Shown here: positions 45,382 through 55,540 of the stretch, piece after piece
Position numbering within the stretch: the stretch's first letter is position 1
How the letters are laid out: each line of letters opens with the position of its first letter
Source of the DNA: Pseudarthrobacter sp. MM222
Lineage (GTDB): Bacteria; Actinomycetota; Actinomycetes; Actinomycetales; Micrococcaceae
Direction: 5' to 3'
NCBI RefSeq assembly: GCF_947090775.1
Contig: NZ_OX352321.1
Location: 372,001 to 436,000, forward strand
Length of the DNA stretch: 64,000 nt
The notes under the pieces: generated by a model
Told to the model about the DNA's origin: nothing
Databases searched by the model: none
Seen by the model: only the letters and a program-made list of their open reading frames with translations
Translations under genes and position numbers: made by a program

Positions 45382-48300
45382 CTAGATGCGCGGAGCGAGT
45401 GGACTGCCGTCGAGGGATCGCTCCTCCACCAGCTTCCCGCCCAGAATACGCTCGACGGCGGCGCGGCCGAAGACGCCTGATTCCTCGATGGTCTCGTCGT
45501 CCGCGCTCGGGACGTCCTGGACATAGGTGGTGGCTGCCGCGGCGCGGGCCGGAGCCTTGGCACGTCCGGCCTCCGCTTCCGGGCTGTTGGACAGCCGCTG
45601 GTAGAGGCTCTGCCGGCCGGTGGTGTCTTGAGCTGCAGGCAGTGCAGGGTCGGCGACGGGTGCCGTCAGCGAAGCCATGGGCGTCGACGGTGCGGTCATC
45701 GGGGCAATATCTGCCGCAGCGAGAGAGGCTCGGTCGGCGGGAGCGGCGCCGACAGGCACCAACTGGGGCAGCCCCCAATCATCCGCGGCGCGGTCAGGAA
45801 CGGCCCTGCCAGTTACGGCGCTGTCAGGTACGGCGGAGGGGGCGGCGGACACGGCTGCAGCATGCTCCGGGATCTGGGCTGCTGCGGGTGCATAGCGGGG
45901 CGGTTCCGGTTCGTGCGCGGGTTGGGGCGTCACCACCTCCGCAGACGGGGCGTTTCCGCCCACATTGGACTCCGCGCCCACGGTCCAGACGCCGGGGGAC
46001 TGTTCAACGGCGCGTGCCCATGGGTCATCACCGCCATCTGGTGTGGGGGTATTGTCCACCGATGCCGCGGGAGCAGCGTTGCGGGCATTTGCCGGAGCGT
46101 CGTTCCTGCGGGCCGGGCGCGGGGCCGATGAGACTGCCGACGGTACCGCTGGGGATGTCGAGGAAGCCGAGGGGTCCCAATCCATGGGCGGTTCCTCGTC
46201 GAGCGGCGGCGCGTCCTCGTCCCGGGGCGGGCCCCAGTCATCGTCGGGGTAGTCGTAGGAGCCGGAGGGACCAGCGGTCGCTAGAGATTCGGGCTCGGCT
46301 TCGGGCGCGGGCGTGGCGGCGGTTTTGCGCGAGGCCTGCAGCGCTGCGTCGGCTGCCGCATCAGGTCGCTGAACAGGCGATGGCCGCGCCACGGGTGATT
46401 GGGCGGCCACGACCGGGAGGGCCTTCGGGGCGCCGGGGCCGGGCGCCGCGGGGCGCGATTCCGCGGGACCGGTGCTGCCCCCCGCTGGGGTTGCAGGGCT
46501 GGGTTCCGCCGACGGGGCCGGCTCGGGTGCGGCCGGCCGGGTGTCCGGAGCCAGCCCCCAGGCGGCATCGGCGGACGTCGCGGGGACGTCGGGGCTAGCG
46601 GGTGCTTTTGGGTTTGGCTCAGAGCTCGCTGAGCTGTTGCTGCCAGCCGCGATGGCGTGAATCTGGCAGTCGATCCCAATGGTCTTGTGGATTGCCTGGC
46701 GCAGGTTGTCGGCGTGGTCGGCACGGCCGAAGGCGCCGGCCAGCCCGGAAGTCGTGAACGCAAGCGTCAGGACCTGGCCCTCGAACTGGCCGACCTGGGC
46801 GTTGGGTTCCACCAGTGCCCAAGTGCTGCGCTTGATTTTGGTCAGTGTCTGCAGGATCTCGGGCCAGGCCCGGCGGAGGACCTCGACGTCGGCTCCGGTT
46901 CCGGCGGCCGGCGGGGCAGTTGCTGGAGCGACTACGGACGGAGGAGCCACGGCGGGCGACGGGACGGCCACAGGCTGCGCCGGGGCGGGCTGGGCCGGAC
47001 TGGATGGGGCTGACTGTACGGGCGCCGCGACCGATGGAGCAGGGTTCGCTGCCGCCCGGGTCAATGCGCCGGCTTCCTCGACCGGCCAGTCGCTGGTACT
47101 GACCCGCGGTGCGGTGAACTGTTCCCGGGCAGGCGCGGCATCCCGCTGTGCCGTCGTAGACGGAGTTGGCGCAGCGGCTTCCGCGTTCGCCGCGGCCGGA
47201 ACTGGAACCGGAGCCGGCGGCGTATTCTCCGGGGCAGCAGCAACAGGAACGGCCGGGACCGCAGGGACGGCGGCGACCGCGGCAGGGGCAGGGGTCGCGG
47301 CGGCCGGCATAGGGGCATTGGCGGGAACTCCGACGTCGTTCCCGGCATAATTCAGGCGGCGCTCGACCCGGTCGATCCGGGCGGCAATGCCGCGTTCGCT
47401 CTGTTCCGAGGAGGGCAGCAGGATCCGGGCGCACAGCAGTTCAAGGTGGAGCCGCGGCGAGGTGGCCCCGGTCATCTCGGTCAGGGCGGTATTCGTGACG
47501 TCCGCAGCGCGGGAGAGCTCGGCCGCGCCCAGATTGTGAGCCTGGTTTTGCATCCGGGCGATCTGGTCTGCGGGCATGCCGCGGAGGATGGACTGGGCGC
47601 TTTCCGGCATGGCCTGGACGATGATGAGGTCCCGGAAGCGCTCGAGCAGGTCCTCCACAAAACGGCGGGGGTCGTGACCGGTCTGGATGACCCGGTCCAC
47701 GGCACGGAAGACGGTGGCGGAGTCGGACGCGGCCACGGCCTCGACCACATCGTCCAGCAGCGACGCGTGGGTATAGCCGAGGAGCGCGACAGCGAGTTCG
47801 TAGTCGAGTCCGGCCGGTCCGGCGCCTGCCATGAGCTGGTCCAGGACCGAGAGCGAGTCACGGACGGATCCACCGCCGGCACGGATGACAAGTGAGAGCA
47901 CGCCGGGGGCCACCGGGACGTTTTCCTGCCCGCAGAGCAGCTCCAGGTACGCCATGAGGGGCTCCGGCGGCACGAGCCGGAACGGGTAGTGGTGCGTGCG
48001 GGAACGGATGGTGCCAATGACCTTGTCCGGCTCCGTGGTGGCGAAGATGAATTTGATGTGTTCCGGCGGCTCCTCCACGATCTTGAGCAGGGCGTTGAAC
48101 CCGGCGGAGGTGACCATGTGGGCTTCGTCAATGATGAAGATCTTGTAGCGGTCGCGGACGGGCGCGTAGGTGGCCCGCTCACGCAGGTCGCGGGCGTCGT
48201 CGACGCCTCCATGGCTGGCGGCGTCGATCTCGATGACGTCCAGGGATCCCGAGCCGCCGCGGGCGAGCTCGACGCAGCTGGGGCACTTGCCGCAGGGGGT

Positions 48301-48513
48301 GTCGGTGGGGCCCTCGGCGCAGTTCAGGCAGCGGGCCAGAATGCGGGCGGACGTGGTTTTTCCGCAGCCGCGCGGACCGGAAAAGAGGTAGGCGTGGTTG
48401 ACGCGGTTCTTCCGCAGGGCCGTCATCAGCGGCTCCGTAACGTGTTCCTGCCCGATAACGTCCGCGAACGAATCGGGCCGGTATCTACGGTAAAGGGCGG
48501 TAGTAACAGTCAC
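45382..48513 (-). CDS. dnaX: DNA polymerase III subunit gamma/tau
   Basis: A 1043-residue clamp-loader subunit. Walker A GPRGCGKTTSA (46-56), zinc Cys at 65, 74, 77 and 80, and Walker B/SRC-type segments (FIIDEAHMVTSAGFNALLKI, KFIFATTEPDKVIGTIRSRT) are intact. After about residue 400 a very long Ala/Pro-rich linker holds an islet (DVEVLRRAWPEILQTLTKIK) resembling the tau alpha-binding domain. More low-complexity sequence and a conserved-looking end (TGRQSLYQRLSNSPEAEAGR) follow. The length is well above the 600-750 common elsewhere but typical for high-GC actinobacteria. Confidence 0.95.
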   Translation of the reverse strand: MTVTTALYRRYRPDSFADVIGQEHVTEPLMTALRKNRVNHAYLFSGPRGCGKTTSARILARCLNCAEGPTDTPCGKCPSCVELARGGSGSLDVIEIDAASHGGVDDARDLRERATYAPVRDRYKIFIIDEAHMVTSAGFNALLKIVEEPPEHIKFIFATTEPDKVIGTIRSRTHHYPFRLVPPEPLMAYLELLCGQENVPVAPGVLSLVIRAGGGSVRDSLSVLDQLMAGAGPAGLDYELAVALLGYTHASLLDDVVEAVAASDSATVFRAVDRVIQTGHDPRRFVEDLLERFRDLIIVQAMPESAQSILRGMPADQIARMQNQAHNLGAAELSRAADVTNTALTEMTGATSPRLHLELLCARILLPSSEQSERGIAARIDRVERRLNYAGNDVGVPANAPMPAAATPAPAAVAAVPAVPAVPVAAAPENTPPAPVPVPAAANAEAAAPTPSTTAQRDAAPAREQFTAPRVSTSDWPVEEAGALTRAAANPAPSVAAPVQSAPSSPAQPAPAQPVAVPSPAVAPPSVVAPATAPPAAGTGADVEVLRRAWPEILQTLTKIKRSTWALVEPNAQVGQFEGQVLTLAFTTSGLAGAFGRADHADNLRQAIHKTIGIDCQIHAIAAGSNSSASSEPNPKAPASPDVPATSADAAWGLAPDTRPAAPEPAPSAEPSPATPAGGSTGPAESRPAAPGPGAPKALPVVAAQSPVARPSPVQRPDAAADAALQASRKTAATPAPEAEPESLATAGPSGSYDYPDDDWGPPRDEDAPPLDEEPPMDWDPSASSTSPAVPSAVSSAPRPARRNDAPANARNAAPAASVDNTPTPDGGDDPWARAVEQSPGVWTVGAESNVGGNAPSAEVVTPQPAHEPEPPRYAPAAAQIPEHAAAVSAAPSAVPDSAVTGRAVPDRAADDWGLPQLVPVGAAPADRASLAAADIAPMTAPSTPMASLTAPVADPALPAAQDTTGRQSLYQRLSNSPEAEAGRAKAPARAAAATTYVQDVPSADDETIEESGVFGRAAVERILGGKLVEERSLDGSPLAPRI

Positions 48514-48546
48514 AGATAAACCCTACCAATCGGCACAGACATAAAA

Positions 48547-48634
48547 GACCCCTCATGCACCCGCCAGAGCCCATTTACCCTTGCTACCTTCCGGTCCTGG
48601 GGGAGTTCAACAGGATGACGCCACATGAGGGGCC
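48547..48634 (-). ncRNA. ffs: Signal recognition particle RNA, small bacterial type
   Basis: Minus strand: GGCCCCTCATG pairs with CATGAGGGGTC to close the stem. The conserved domain IV core CAGGACCGGAAGGTAGCAAG lies in the middle, and a T-run follows. It is located 34 nt upstream of dnaX, as in other actinobacteria. It binds Ffh for co-translational targeting. Confidence 0.93.
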
Positions 48635-48710
48635 GTCAGCAAGTTTACCCGACGTTTGGGCCTGTCCCGAATCGGGCAGGATCAGGCGCCGAGTCGTGGT
48701 GGAACATGCC

Positions 48711-48781
48711 CATTTTTGGCGGGCGGGGATGGGCATATTGGGATCATGTCCATCGCTGGGTGCCAGGGTTGAGCATGTCCC
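48711..48781. repeat. GATGGGCATA...ATGTCCATC palindromic repeat B1
   Basis: GGAACATGCCC at the left and GAGCATGTCCC at the right are near-inverses. Inside are GGCGGGCGGGGATGGGCATA and ATCATGTCCATC. It is nearly identical to B2. Confidence 0.85.
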
Positions 48782-48838
48782 GCGGGGCGGCCGCGGACTT
48801 GCCGCGGGGCTCGAACCGAGTTCCCGGACTGGCTCCGT

Positions 48839-48920
48839 GGAACATGCCCATTTTTGGCGGGCGGGGATGGGCATATTTGGGATCATGTCCATCCCGGGGT
48901 GCCAGGGTGGAGCATGTCCC
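48839..48920. repeat. GATGGGCATA...ATGTCCATC palindromic repeat B2
   Basis: A second copy of B1 with very few changes, 58 nt away. The 48635-49014 spacer holds these two repeats and no gene. Confidence 0.85.
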
Positions 48921-49014
48921 GCGGACTTCCCGCGCAGAGGCCGCTGGGAGGGCCAATTGGGCGAAGCGGGGAAGTTCAGGTATTCTAGTATCTGCTTTTG
49001 ATTCAGAAGCTACT

Positions 49015-49099
49015 GGAGAATTCGCCTAGCGGCCTATGGCGCACGCCTGGAACGCGTGTTGGGTTAACGCCCTCGGGGGTTCAAATCCCCCATTCTCCG
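49015..49099 (+). tRNA. tRNA-Ser (GGA anticodon)
   Basis: Acceptor arms GGAGAAT (49015-49021) and ATTCTCC (49092-49098) with discriminator G. The anticodon stem-loop is CACGC-CTGGAAC-GCGTG, so the anticodon is GGA. It has a long variable arm, as expected for serine, and a GGGGGTTCAAATCCCCC T-arm. CCA is not encoded. Confidence 0.95.
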
Positions 49100-49104
49100 C
49101 GGTT

Positions 49105-49134
49105 GGCCCCGGTCCTTTGGACCGGGGCCTTTTT
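49105..49134 (+). terminator. Rho-independent terminator after tRNA-Ser
   Basis: GGCCCCGGTCC-TTT-GGACCGGGGCC is followed by TTTTT, a textbook structure with a T-tract. Confidence 0.95.
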
Positions 49135-49201
49135 GCGCCCTTTCCGTGGCCGGGATCCCCGCTCCCGAGTTCCGCGCCTGGTCTGTGACGGCCACCCCGG
49201 C

Positions 49202-50113
49202 TCAGGCCTGGTATCCCAGCCTCCGCAGCCGGTCCCGGGCAGCCTGTTCGCTCGGCCCCACCTGGCCAAGTGCAAGACGGACGACGGCGAGCGTCAACCG
49301 CGTGGCCAGCACCACCGGCAGCGGAAAGGGACCCAGCCGCGGGGTCCGGAGGCCGAGCAGCTCCCGGTACTTGGGTTCGAGGCTGGCCACGGCGGCAGCA
49401 AACAGTACGCGATACCCCGGCCGGAGGATCGGGTGAAGGGGAGGATCGCGGATAAACGCCACCGTCTCGGCGACCCTTTCATCGTTGCGGAGTTCGCCGT
49501 CTTCGTACCAGCGGTCCAGCTGCTGGCGCATTTCCGCCTCGCTGAGCGGCGGGGCGGACACGCCCATCAACCGACCGGCCTGGCTCCACTCGCGGACATA
49601 CGCGTCCGGGCCGCCGGGGATGGGCCGGCCCCACAATTTGTGGGCGGAAAGGAACGCGTCGGTGAAGGCAATGTGGACCCAGCGGAGCAGCTCGGGGTCG
49701 TTCGCCGCGTAGGTCCGGGCGGTCCCGTGACCGTCCACGTAGCTTCCGCGAACAGATTCGTGCAGCCGAAGGACCCAGGCGGATGCCCCACGCGCGGCGT
49801 CCGTTGAACCGTAGGTCACGGTGAAGATCCACCGGATCGTCCCGGCCAGCCGGCCCAAGGGGTCATCGTGGAATCGCGAGTGGTCATGGACACCCGCGAG
49901 CGCACCTGGATGGAGTGCCTGCATCAGCAGCGCGCGGATGCCCGCGACGATGGTGGGCATGTCCCCGTGTACGGCCCAGACGGCAGAGCCGGGGAGGTGG
50001 TAGCCGGCGTCATCGCCGCTGGCGAGCAGGGGCACCCACTCTGGAACCGCGTCACGTGTGCCGGTGAAAGTCCGTCTAAGCTCGGACTGCAAATCCCTGA
50101 AGGCATTGCGCAT
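49202..50113 (-). CDS. DUF2236 / MpaB-type oxygenase-like protein
   Basis: A 303-residue protein. VWAVHGDMPTIVAGIRALLM begins the conserved core, then QALHPGALAGVHDHSRFHDD. TIRWIFTVTYGSTDAARGAS and LLRWVHIAFTDAFLSAHKLW follow. These His-rich blocks match the DUF2236 family (latex-clearing and MpaB-like heme proteins). The reaction here is unknown. The ATG at 50113 is chosen; a TTG 6 nt upstream is possible. Confidence 0.85.
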   Translation of the reverse strand: MRNAFRDLQSELRRTFTGTRDAVPEWVPLLASGDDAGYHLPGSAVWAVHGDMPTIVAGIRALLMQALHPGALAGVHDHSRFHDDPLGRLAGTIRWIFTVTYGSTDAARGASAWVLRLHESVRGSYVDGHGTARTYAANDPELLRWVHIAFTDAFLSAHKLWGRPIPGGPDAYVREWSQAGRLMGVSAPPLSEAEMRQQLDRWYEDGELRNDERVAETVAFIRDPPLHPILRPGYRVLFAAAVASLEPKYRELLGLRTPRLGPFPLPVVLATRLTLAVVRLALGQVGPSEQAARDRLRRLGYQA

Positions 50114-50501
50114 GCTCAATTCTCGCGCACATTACGTTCCACATACCCGCTGCGCGACCCGCGGGCAAGGGAGTGCTGCGGCATGCCGTAGGAGGCCGCA
50201 TCCGAGTCGGCCGGCGAACCGTCCGGCACGAAGGTTCGGCGGAAGGGTCCCCGCCGGGACTCCGGTCCTCTCGGCAACTCCGTTCCTACCCGGACCGCCT
50301 GTTCCACCACCTGCTTGGGGACCCGGCACTACTCGGGTGCTACTGACTCATTACTGAGGATTTGATGCGGGTGCACTGAGAAGCGGGTTCGCGACGTATC
50401 TGAGTGGTTATTACGGTTCCCAGACCTACCCGTCTGTGGTCACATAGGAAGGTGAGTCCGTGAAGAGTGCGGTCTACCGGACATGATGCAGGAGTCACAT
50501 C
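50114..50501. other. 388-nt spacer before the M23 peptidase gene
   Basis: No gene is convincing. CGGGTGC occurs twice (near 50334 and 50368). I looked for a c-di-AMP-type riboswitch, which often precedes such peptidases in actinobacteria, and did not find its core motifs. Confidence 0.45.
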
Positions 50502-52181
50502 GTGGGGAAACACCGGGGAAACCCATCGAGTGAGAAGCCGATCAGGGCGCGGACCATTGCCGTGCGCTGCTTGTCGGGGGGTTTCTGTCTGTCCCTGGCC
50601 GTCCTGACCTTCGGGGTGCAGGGGTTGGCTGGCGGCGTCGCCGAGCCTGCACCGAACGCTGCCCCGGTCACCGGCGTCGTTGGACCTGCGCCGCTCGGCG
50701 CCGTCATTCCTGCCACGCCTGCCGCTCCTGCCGCAGCCAGCATCGTGGGGGAAGCCCTCGGGGCCTTCACCGCTGATGCCTCGGCGCTGGTCGCCTTCAG
50801 CCGCTCCATGGTTGAGACGAGCTCGATGCTCGGCGGACCGGGGGAGCTGAACGTCGCGTCTGCCAGCCTGCAGCGTCCCGCGCCGGGCTGGCTCTTGGCG
50901 CCGCTGGAGTCGCTTCGGGAATCGTCGCCCTACGGGCTCCGCACGAGCCCGCTTACCGGGCACTCCGGTGAATTCCACTGGGGCCAGGACTACGCTGCCG
51001 CCTGTGGAACTCGGGTCTACTCTGCCGACGCCGGCGTCGTACGGGCAGTCGGTTGGCATCCATGGGGCGGCGGAAACCGGGTGGAAATCGACCATGGCAA
51101 CGGCCTCATCACCACCTACAACCACCTCGAAGCCGTAGCCGTCAAGAAGGGCGAGTCGGTCCGGGTGGGCGAGGTTATTGCCAGGGTCGGGACCACAGGT
51201 TCCTCCACCGGATGCCATCTGCACTTCGAGACCATCCTGAATGGAGCCCACACCGACCCGCACGGCTGGAACCTGCTCCCCACCAGGCAGGTGGACCCGC
51301 TTGGCACCATCGAGATGATCAGTTTCGAGCCGGAGGCCAACAAATCTTCGAACGCCAGCATCGGTTGGGCCATCCCGGTCCGGGACGACCGGGCCCATGA
51401 AGTCGCCGGCGGTGCCGAGGAAACGCCCGTTGCTGCCGCACCTCCGGGCTCGCCGCTGATCCCCAGCCTGCCGGGCCTGACCCTCACACCGGGAACGCCG
51501 ACGCCGGGAACGCCGACGCCGGGTACGCCGACGCCGGGTACGCCGACGCCGGGTACGCCGACGCCGGGTACGCCGACGCCGGGTACGCCGACGCCGGGTA
51601 CGCCGACGCCGGGTACGCCGACGCCGGGTACGCCGACGCCGGGAACGCCGACGCCGGGAACGCCGACGCCGGGAACGCCGACGCCGGGAACGCCGACGCC
51701 GGGCACGCCGACGCCGGGCACGCCGACGCCGGGAACGCCGACGCCGGGAACGCCGACGCCGGGAACGCCGACGCCGGGAACGCCGACAGCGGGCACGCCG
51801 ACGCCGGGCACGCCGACGCCGGGAACGCCGACAGCGGGCACGCCGACGCCGACGCCAACGACGCCCACGACGCCTCCGGTGCCGCCAGCGACCGCTTCCA
51901 CCCCGGCCCCCACGACGACCCCCGCCCCGGCCCCGGCGACCAGCAAGGCGGCCACCGTGTCGCCGAGTACACCCGTTGCGCCGAGTGCGCCTGTGGCGCC
52001 CAAGACCCCCGTCCCGCCGGCCGCGCCGACTACCCCCGTCGCTCCTACCAGCAGCGTGGCTCAGCCGAAGAAGTCGCCGGTGGCGCCGACCAAGCCAACG
52101 GCGACCCGGACCACAGCGCCCGGAACCGCGACGCCGTCGGCAGCCGCTACTTCCACTGCCACCAAGACGCCGAAGCGCTGA
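50502..52181 (+). CDS. M23-family peptidase with a TPGTP-repeat tail
   Basis: A 559-residue secreted protein. A signal-like segment ([20 protein letters not shown]) is followed by a LytM/M23 domain: [20 protein letters not shown] (zinc His and Asp), [20 protein letters not shown] and [13 protein letters not shown] (HxH zinc site). It would cut peptidoglycan cross-links. Residues from about 330 form about 24 TPGTP units encoded by a 15-bp tandem repeat, then a Thr/Pro/Ala-rich region. The tail could span or bind the cell wall. A GTG start with GGAG 7 nt upstream. Confidence 0.92.
   Translation: MGKHRGNPSSEKPIRARTIAVRCLSGGFCLSLAVLTFGVQGLAGGVAEPAPNAAPVTGVVGPAPLGAVIPATPAAPAAASIVGEALGAFTADASALVAFSRSMVETSSMLGGPGELNVASASLQRPAPGWLLAPLESLRESSPYGLRTSPLTGHSGEFHWGQDYAAACGTRVYSADAGVVRAVGWHPWGGGNRVEIDHGNGLITTYNHLEAVAVKKGESVRVGEVIARVGTTGSSTGCHLHFETILNGAHTDPHGWNLLPTRQVDPLGTIEMISFEPEANKSSNASIGWAIPVRDDRAHEVAGGAEETPVAAAPPGSPLIPSLPGLTLTPGTPTPGTPTPGTPTPGTPTPGTPTPGTPTPGTPTPGTPTPGTPTPGTPTPGTPTPGTPTPGTPTPGTPTPGTPTPGTPTPGTPTPGTPTPGTPTPGTPTAGTPTPGTPTPGTPTAGTPTPTPTTPTTPPVPPATASTPAPTTTPAPAPATSKAATVSPSTPVAPSAPVAPKTPVPPAAPTTPVAPTSSVAQPKKSPVAPTKPTATRTTAPGTATPSAAATSTATKTPKR
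51488..51850. repeat. 15-bp tandem repeat in the M23 gene
   Basis: About 24 copies of ACGCCGGGNACGCCG, coding for T-P-G-T-P, with G/T/C variation at one position and a few TAGTP variants. Length variation by slippage is likely. Confidence 0.95.
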
Positions 52182-52365
52182 CCCGGACGGGGCGGTGCCC
52201 CGGGGGGGGCGTGCCGGGTCATCTGGCCCAGCCTGGGGATGCGGTCTCCGGCCCGCCGTAGCGAGGCCGGGCACAAACCCGGTCGTCGGCGCGTTGTAAC
52301 GAACTACAGCCGTGACCGGTTCCGGCACGAGGCTACGGACAAACAGTTCTGCGAGGACACCGCCC

Positions 52366-52851
52366 ATGACCACTTTGCACCCAATTCCCCTGACCCTCAT
52401 CGACGGTACGGAAACCGACTTTGGCCGCTTCAAAGGGGACGTTGTGCTGGTGGTTAATGTGGCTTCCCAATGCGGGTTCACGCCGCAATACGCCGGGCTC
52501 CAGGCCTTGCATGACAAGTTCCGGGACCAGGGCTTCCAGGTCCTCGGTGTCCCGTGCAACCAGTTCGCCGGGCAGGAACCGGCTGCCGAGTCCGAAATCG
52601 CCGAGTTCTGCCAACGCAATTTCGGCGTGACGTTCCCGCTCACCAAGAAGGCCGACGTCCGCGGCAGGAACCAGCATGCCCTCTACGCCCAACTGACCAA
52701 ATTCAAGAACGGCGTCCTTCCAGGGTTGGTGAAGTGGAACTTCGAGAAGTTCCTGGTGAACCGCGACGGCGAGGTAGTGGCCCGGTTTGCGCCCACCGTG
52801 GAGCCAGACTCGCCCGACGTGATCGAGGCGGTCCAGTCCGCCGTTTCGTGA
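52366..52851 (+). CDS. Glutathione-peroxidase-family thiol peroxidase
   Basis: A 161-residue enzyme with Cys instead of selenocysteine: VVNVASQCGFTPQYAGLQAL (Cys36), GVPCNQFAGQEPAAESEIAE and LVKWNFEKFLVNRDGEVVAR carry the Cys, Gln and Trp of the catalytic tetrad. It reduces peroxides, probably with thioredoxin or mycothiol instead of glutathione in this group. Confidence 0.95.
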   Translation: MTTLHPIPLTLIDGTETDFGRFKGDVVLVVNVASQCGFTPQYAGLQALHDKFRDQGFQVLGVPCNQFAGQEPAAESEIAEFCQRNFGVTFPLTKKADVRGRNQHALYAQLTKFKNGVLPGLVKWNFEKFLVNRDGEVVARFAPTVEPDSPDVIEAVQSAVS

Positions 52852-53107
52852 GCTCAGGCCGGGCTGTCCGTGCTGTTTGCCGGCCCTAACTCTCCTCTCA
52901 CCGACAGGGGACAACGGACCCTATCCCTCCGCATCCTGACGGCCTAGACTGGCCGCATCATCCAAGAGCCCGGGCATACCGATAGTGCAGTCGTGCCTGT
53001 TCGTCGGCAACGTGGCCGAGGTATTCCGGCCGAGGGTGCATCAGATACCGCTTCGTGAATCACAACTGGACACTCAACGTGGGGTCCGTGAAATCAGGAG
53101 GAAAGTG

Positions 53108-54319
53108 ATGACAGGGAACAAAGCCGTTGCCTACAAGGGGCCAGGAAAAGTCGAACTCATCGACATTGACTACCCCAGCTTCGAACTCAAAGACGGTCCG
53201 GGCGTCAACCCCGCCAACGTTGGCCGTTCTGTGCGCCATGGCGTAATCCTCAAAACCGTTGCCACGAACATTTGCGGCTCCGACCAGCACATGGTCCGCG
53301 GCCGCACGACAGCCCCCTCGGATCTGGTGCTCGGCCACGAGATCACCGGCGAAGTAGTGGAAGTAGGGCCCGACGTCGAGTTCATCAAAGTCGGCGACAT
53401 CTGTTCGGTCCCGTTCAACATTGCCTGCGGACGGTGCCGCAACTGCAAGGAACGCAAGACGGGCATCTGCCTCAACGTCAATCCGGATCGCCCGGGCAGC
53501 GCCTACGGCTACGTCGACATGGGTGGCTGGGTGGGCGGCCAGGCGAACTACGTCCTGGTGCCGTACGCGGACTGGAACCTGCTGAAGTTCCCGGACAAGG
53601 ACCAAGCCCTCGAGAAGATCATGGACCTGGCAATGCTCTCGGACATCTTCCCGACTGGTTTCCACGGCGCCGTCTCCGCCGGCGTGGGTGTTGGCTCGAC
53701 GGTCTACATCGCAGGAGCCGGTCCCGTCGGACTCGCAGCGGCCACCAGCGCTCAATTGCTCGGTGCCGCCGTCGTGATTGTGGGGGATCTGAACGCTGAC
53801 CGCCTGGCGCGGGCGCGCAGCTTCGGCTGTGAAACCGTGGATTTGACCGAGGGCGGGCCCGCCGAACAGATCGAACAGATCCTCGGCGTCCCGGAAGTCG
53901 ACTCCGGCGTCGACGCTGTCGGATTCGAGGCCAGGGGGCACGGCCACGATGCGAAGGAAGCTCCGGCGACTGTGCTCAACTCGCTCATGGAGATCACAGC
54001 AGCTGGCGGCGCGCTGGGCATCCCGGGACTCTACGTCACGGGCGACCCGGGCGGTGTGGACGAATCGGCCAAGAAGGGATCACTCTCCCTCAGTCTCGGC
54101 ACTGGCTGGGCCAAATCGCTGAGCTTCACCACCGGCCAGTGTCCGGTGATGAAGTACAACCGCCAACTGATGATGGCGATCCTGCATGACAAGGTTCAAA
54201 TCGCCAAGAACGTCAACGCCAAGGCCATCACGCTGGAGGACGCGCCGACGGGCTACGCCGAATTCGACGCCGGAGCAGCCACGAAGTATGTCCTGAATCC
54301 CAACGGCTACCTGGGCTAG
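53108..54319 (+). CDS. fdhA: Glutathione-independent formaldehyde dehydrogenase-like (MDR)
   Basis: A 403-residue zinc MDR enzyme. ATNICGSDQHMVRGRTTAPS (catalytic zinc Cys56) and GHEITGEVVEVGPDVEF (His77-Glu78) are followed by FNIACGRCRNCKERKTGICL (structural zinc) and AGAGPVGLAAATSAQLLGAA (NAD). Long insertions such as GYVDMGGWVGGQANYVLVPY and NRQLMMAILHDKVQIAKNVN match the FdhA dismutase-type group. It oxidises formaldehyde or similar aldehydes. AGGAGGA precedes the ATG. Confidence 0.92.
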   Translation: MTGNKAVAYKGPGKVELIDIDYPSFELKDGPGVNPANVGRSVRHGVILKTVATNICGSDQHMVRGRTTAPSDLVLGHEITGEVVEVGPDVEFIKVGDICSVPFNIACGRCRNCKERKTGICLNVNPDRPGSAYGYVDMGGWVGGQANYVLVPYADWNLLKFPDKDQALEKIMDLAMLSDIFPTGFHGAVSAGVGVGSTVYIAGAGPVGLAAATSAQLLGAAVVIVGDLNADRLARARSFGCETVDLTEGGPAEQIEQILGVPEVDSGVDAVGFEARGHGHDAKEAPATVLNSLMEITAAGGALGIPGLYVTGDPGGVDESAKKGSLSLSLGTGWAKSLSFTTGQCPVMKYNRQLMMAILHDKVQIAKNVNAKAITLEDAPTGYAEFDAGAATKYVLNPNGYLG

Positions 54320-54577
54320 AACACGCCGCCTTGCCGTGGCGCCGTCCGGTCCCCGCCTGCACGGGATCCGGGCGGTGCCCGGCGTTCGGCGTATTCCCGT
54401 CCCGCCGTCTACGGCATTCCGGACCGGAAAAGGGAGGAGCGTAAGTAACCCTAAAAAACGCCGATTTTTCAAACATGCCTGCCGACGTTTGCACACTGTT
54501 TGCCTAATGTCTGGTTGGATAGACCTTACTGAGAGGGACACTGGAGGCACCGCTTCCACCCAACCAAGAAGGTAGCA

Positions 54578-55519
54578 ATGGAGCTCATCGAGGCCGAACA
54601 CCCCCGGCCACGTCATTTCCTACTCCACCTGAGCGACCCCCACCTGTTGGGAGGTCCGGAGCGCCTGCACGGCGTAGTCGACAGCGACTCAATGCTCCAA
54701 CAGCTCTTCGACGAAGTCCGCGCTTCCGGTGCGCGGCCCGAAGCCGTCGTCTTCACCGGCGACCTTGCGGACCGCGGCGAGCCCGAGGCTTACGCCAAGC
54801 TGCGCGCGATCGTCGAACCGGCGTGCCGGGCTATGGGCGCGAAAGTCATCTGGGCGATGGGTAACCACGACAACCGTGCCAACTTCCGCACGGGCCTCCT
54901 GGACCAGCCGGCCGACGACGCCCCTGTGGACCGCAGCTATTTCATCAACGGGCTGCGGATCATCACCCTGGACACGTCGGTTCCGGGGTTCCATCACGGC
55001 GAACTCAGCCCCGGGCAGCTGGAATGGCTCGCGGCGGAGCTGGACACCCCGGCACCCGACGGGACCATCCTTGCCCTCCACCATCCCCCGGTGCCGTCCG
55101 TGCTGGATCTCGCCGTGCTGGTAGAACTACGCGGCCAAGCGGCTCTCGCCGGAGTGCTGCGGAACTCCGATGTGCGGACCATCCTTGGCGGCCACCTGCA
55201 CTATTCGACGACGGCGACCTTCGCGGGCATCCCCGTGTCCGTGGCCTCTGCCACCTGCTACACCCAGGACCTGAACGTGCGCGTGGGCGGGACCCGCGGA
55301 CGCGACGGCGGGCAGGCCTTCAACCTGGTGCATGTCTATGAACACACGATTGTGCACTCCGTGGTGCTGCTGGGCGACTCTCCGACAGTTGGCGAGCTGG
55401 TCAGCGCGGATGAAGCCCAGCGGCGGCTTTCCGCCGCCGGAATCACGATCCCCCGGCAGGCCAAGCTCGAGGACCCGGCCAGGACACCGGGCCACCGGCG
55501 GCTGACCACCCGCAATTAG
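54578..55519 (+). CDS. Metallophosphoesterase (CpdA-like phosphodiesterase)
   Basis: A 313-residue enzyme with the five metal-binding blocks [39 protein letters not shown] and [10 protein letters not shown]. The order and length fit class III cyclic-nucleotide phosphodiesterases. The substrate may be cAMP or another phosphodiester. The 54320-54577 spacer before it holds no gene. Confidence 0.9.
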   Translation: MELIEAEHPRPRHFLLHLSDPHLLGGPERLHGVVDSDSMLQQLFDEVRASGARPEAVVFTGDLADRGEPEAYAKLRAIVEPACRAMGAKVIWAMGNHDNRANFRTGLLDQPADDAPVDRSYFINGLRIITLDTSVPGFHHGELSPGQLEWLAAELDTPAPDGTILALHHPPVPSVLDLAVLVELRGQAALAGVLRNSDVRTILGGHLHYSTTATFAGIPVSVASATCYTQDLNVRVGGTRGRDGGQAFNLVHVYEHTIVHSVVLLGDSPTVGELVSADEAQRRLSAAGITIPRQAKLEDPARTPGHRRLTTRN

Positions 55520-55540
55520 GCCGCCCTACTTCTCGCCGCC

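Noticed and set aside
50114..50501. Possible c-di-AMP riboswitch before the M23 peptidase
   Set aside because: The expected GGGG-A-CC and terminal conserved blocks are not present in the right order.
51488..51850. Regular repeats in the M23 gene that could suggest a CRISPR or regulatory array
   Set aside because: The repeat is a 15-bp coding unit (TPGTP) in frame with the peptidase.
50340..52646. Long open frame on the minus strand through the M23 gene
   Set aside because: Its sequence is Arg-rich and low in complexity, caused by the GC-rich tandem repeat opposite the real gene; it has no known domain.
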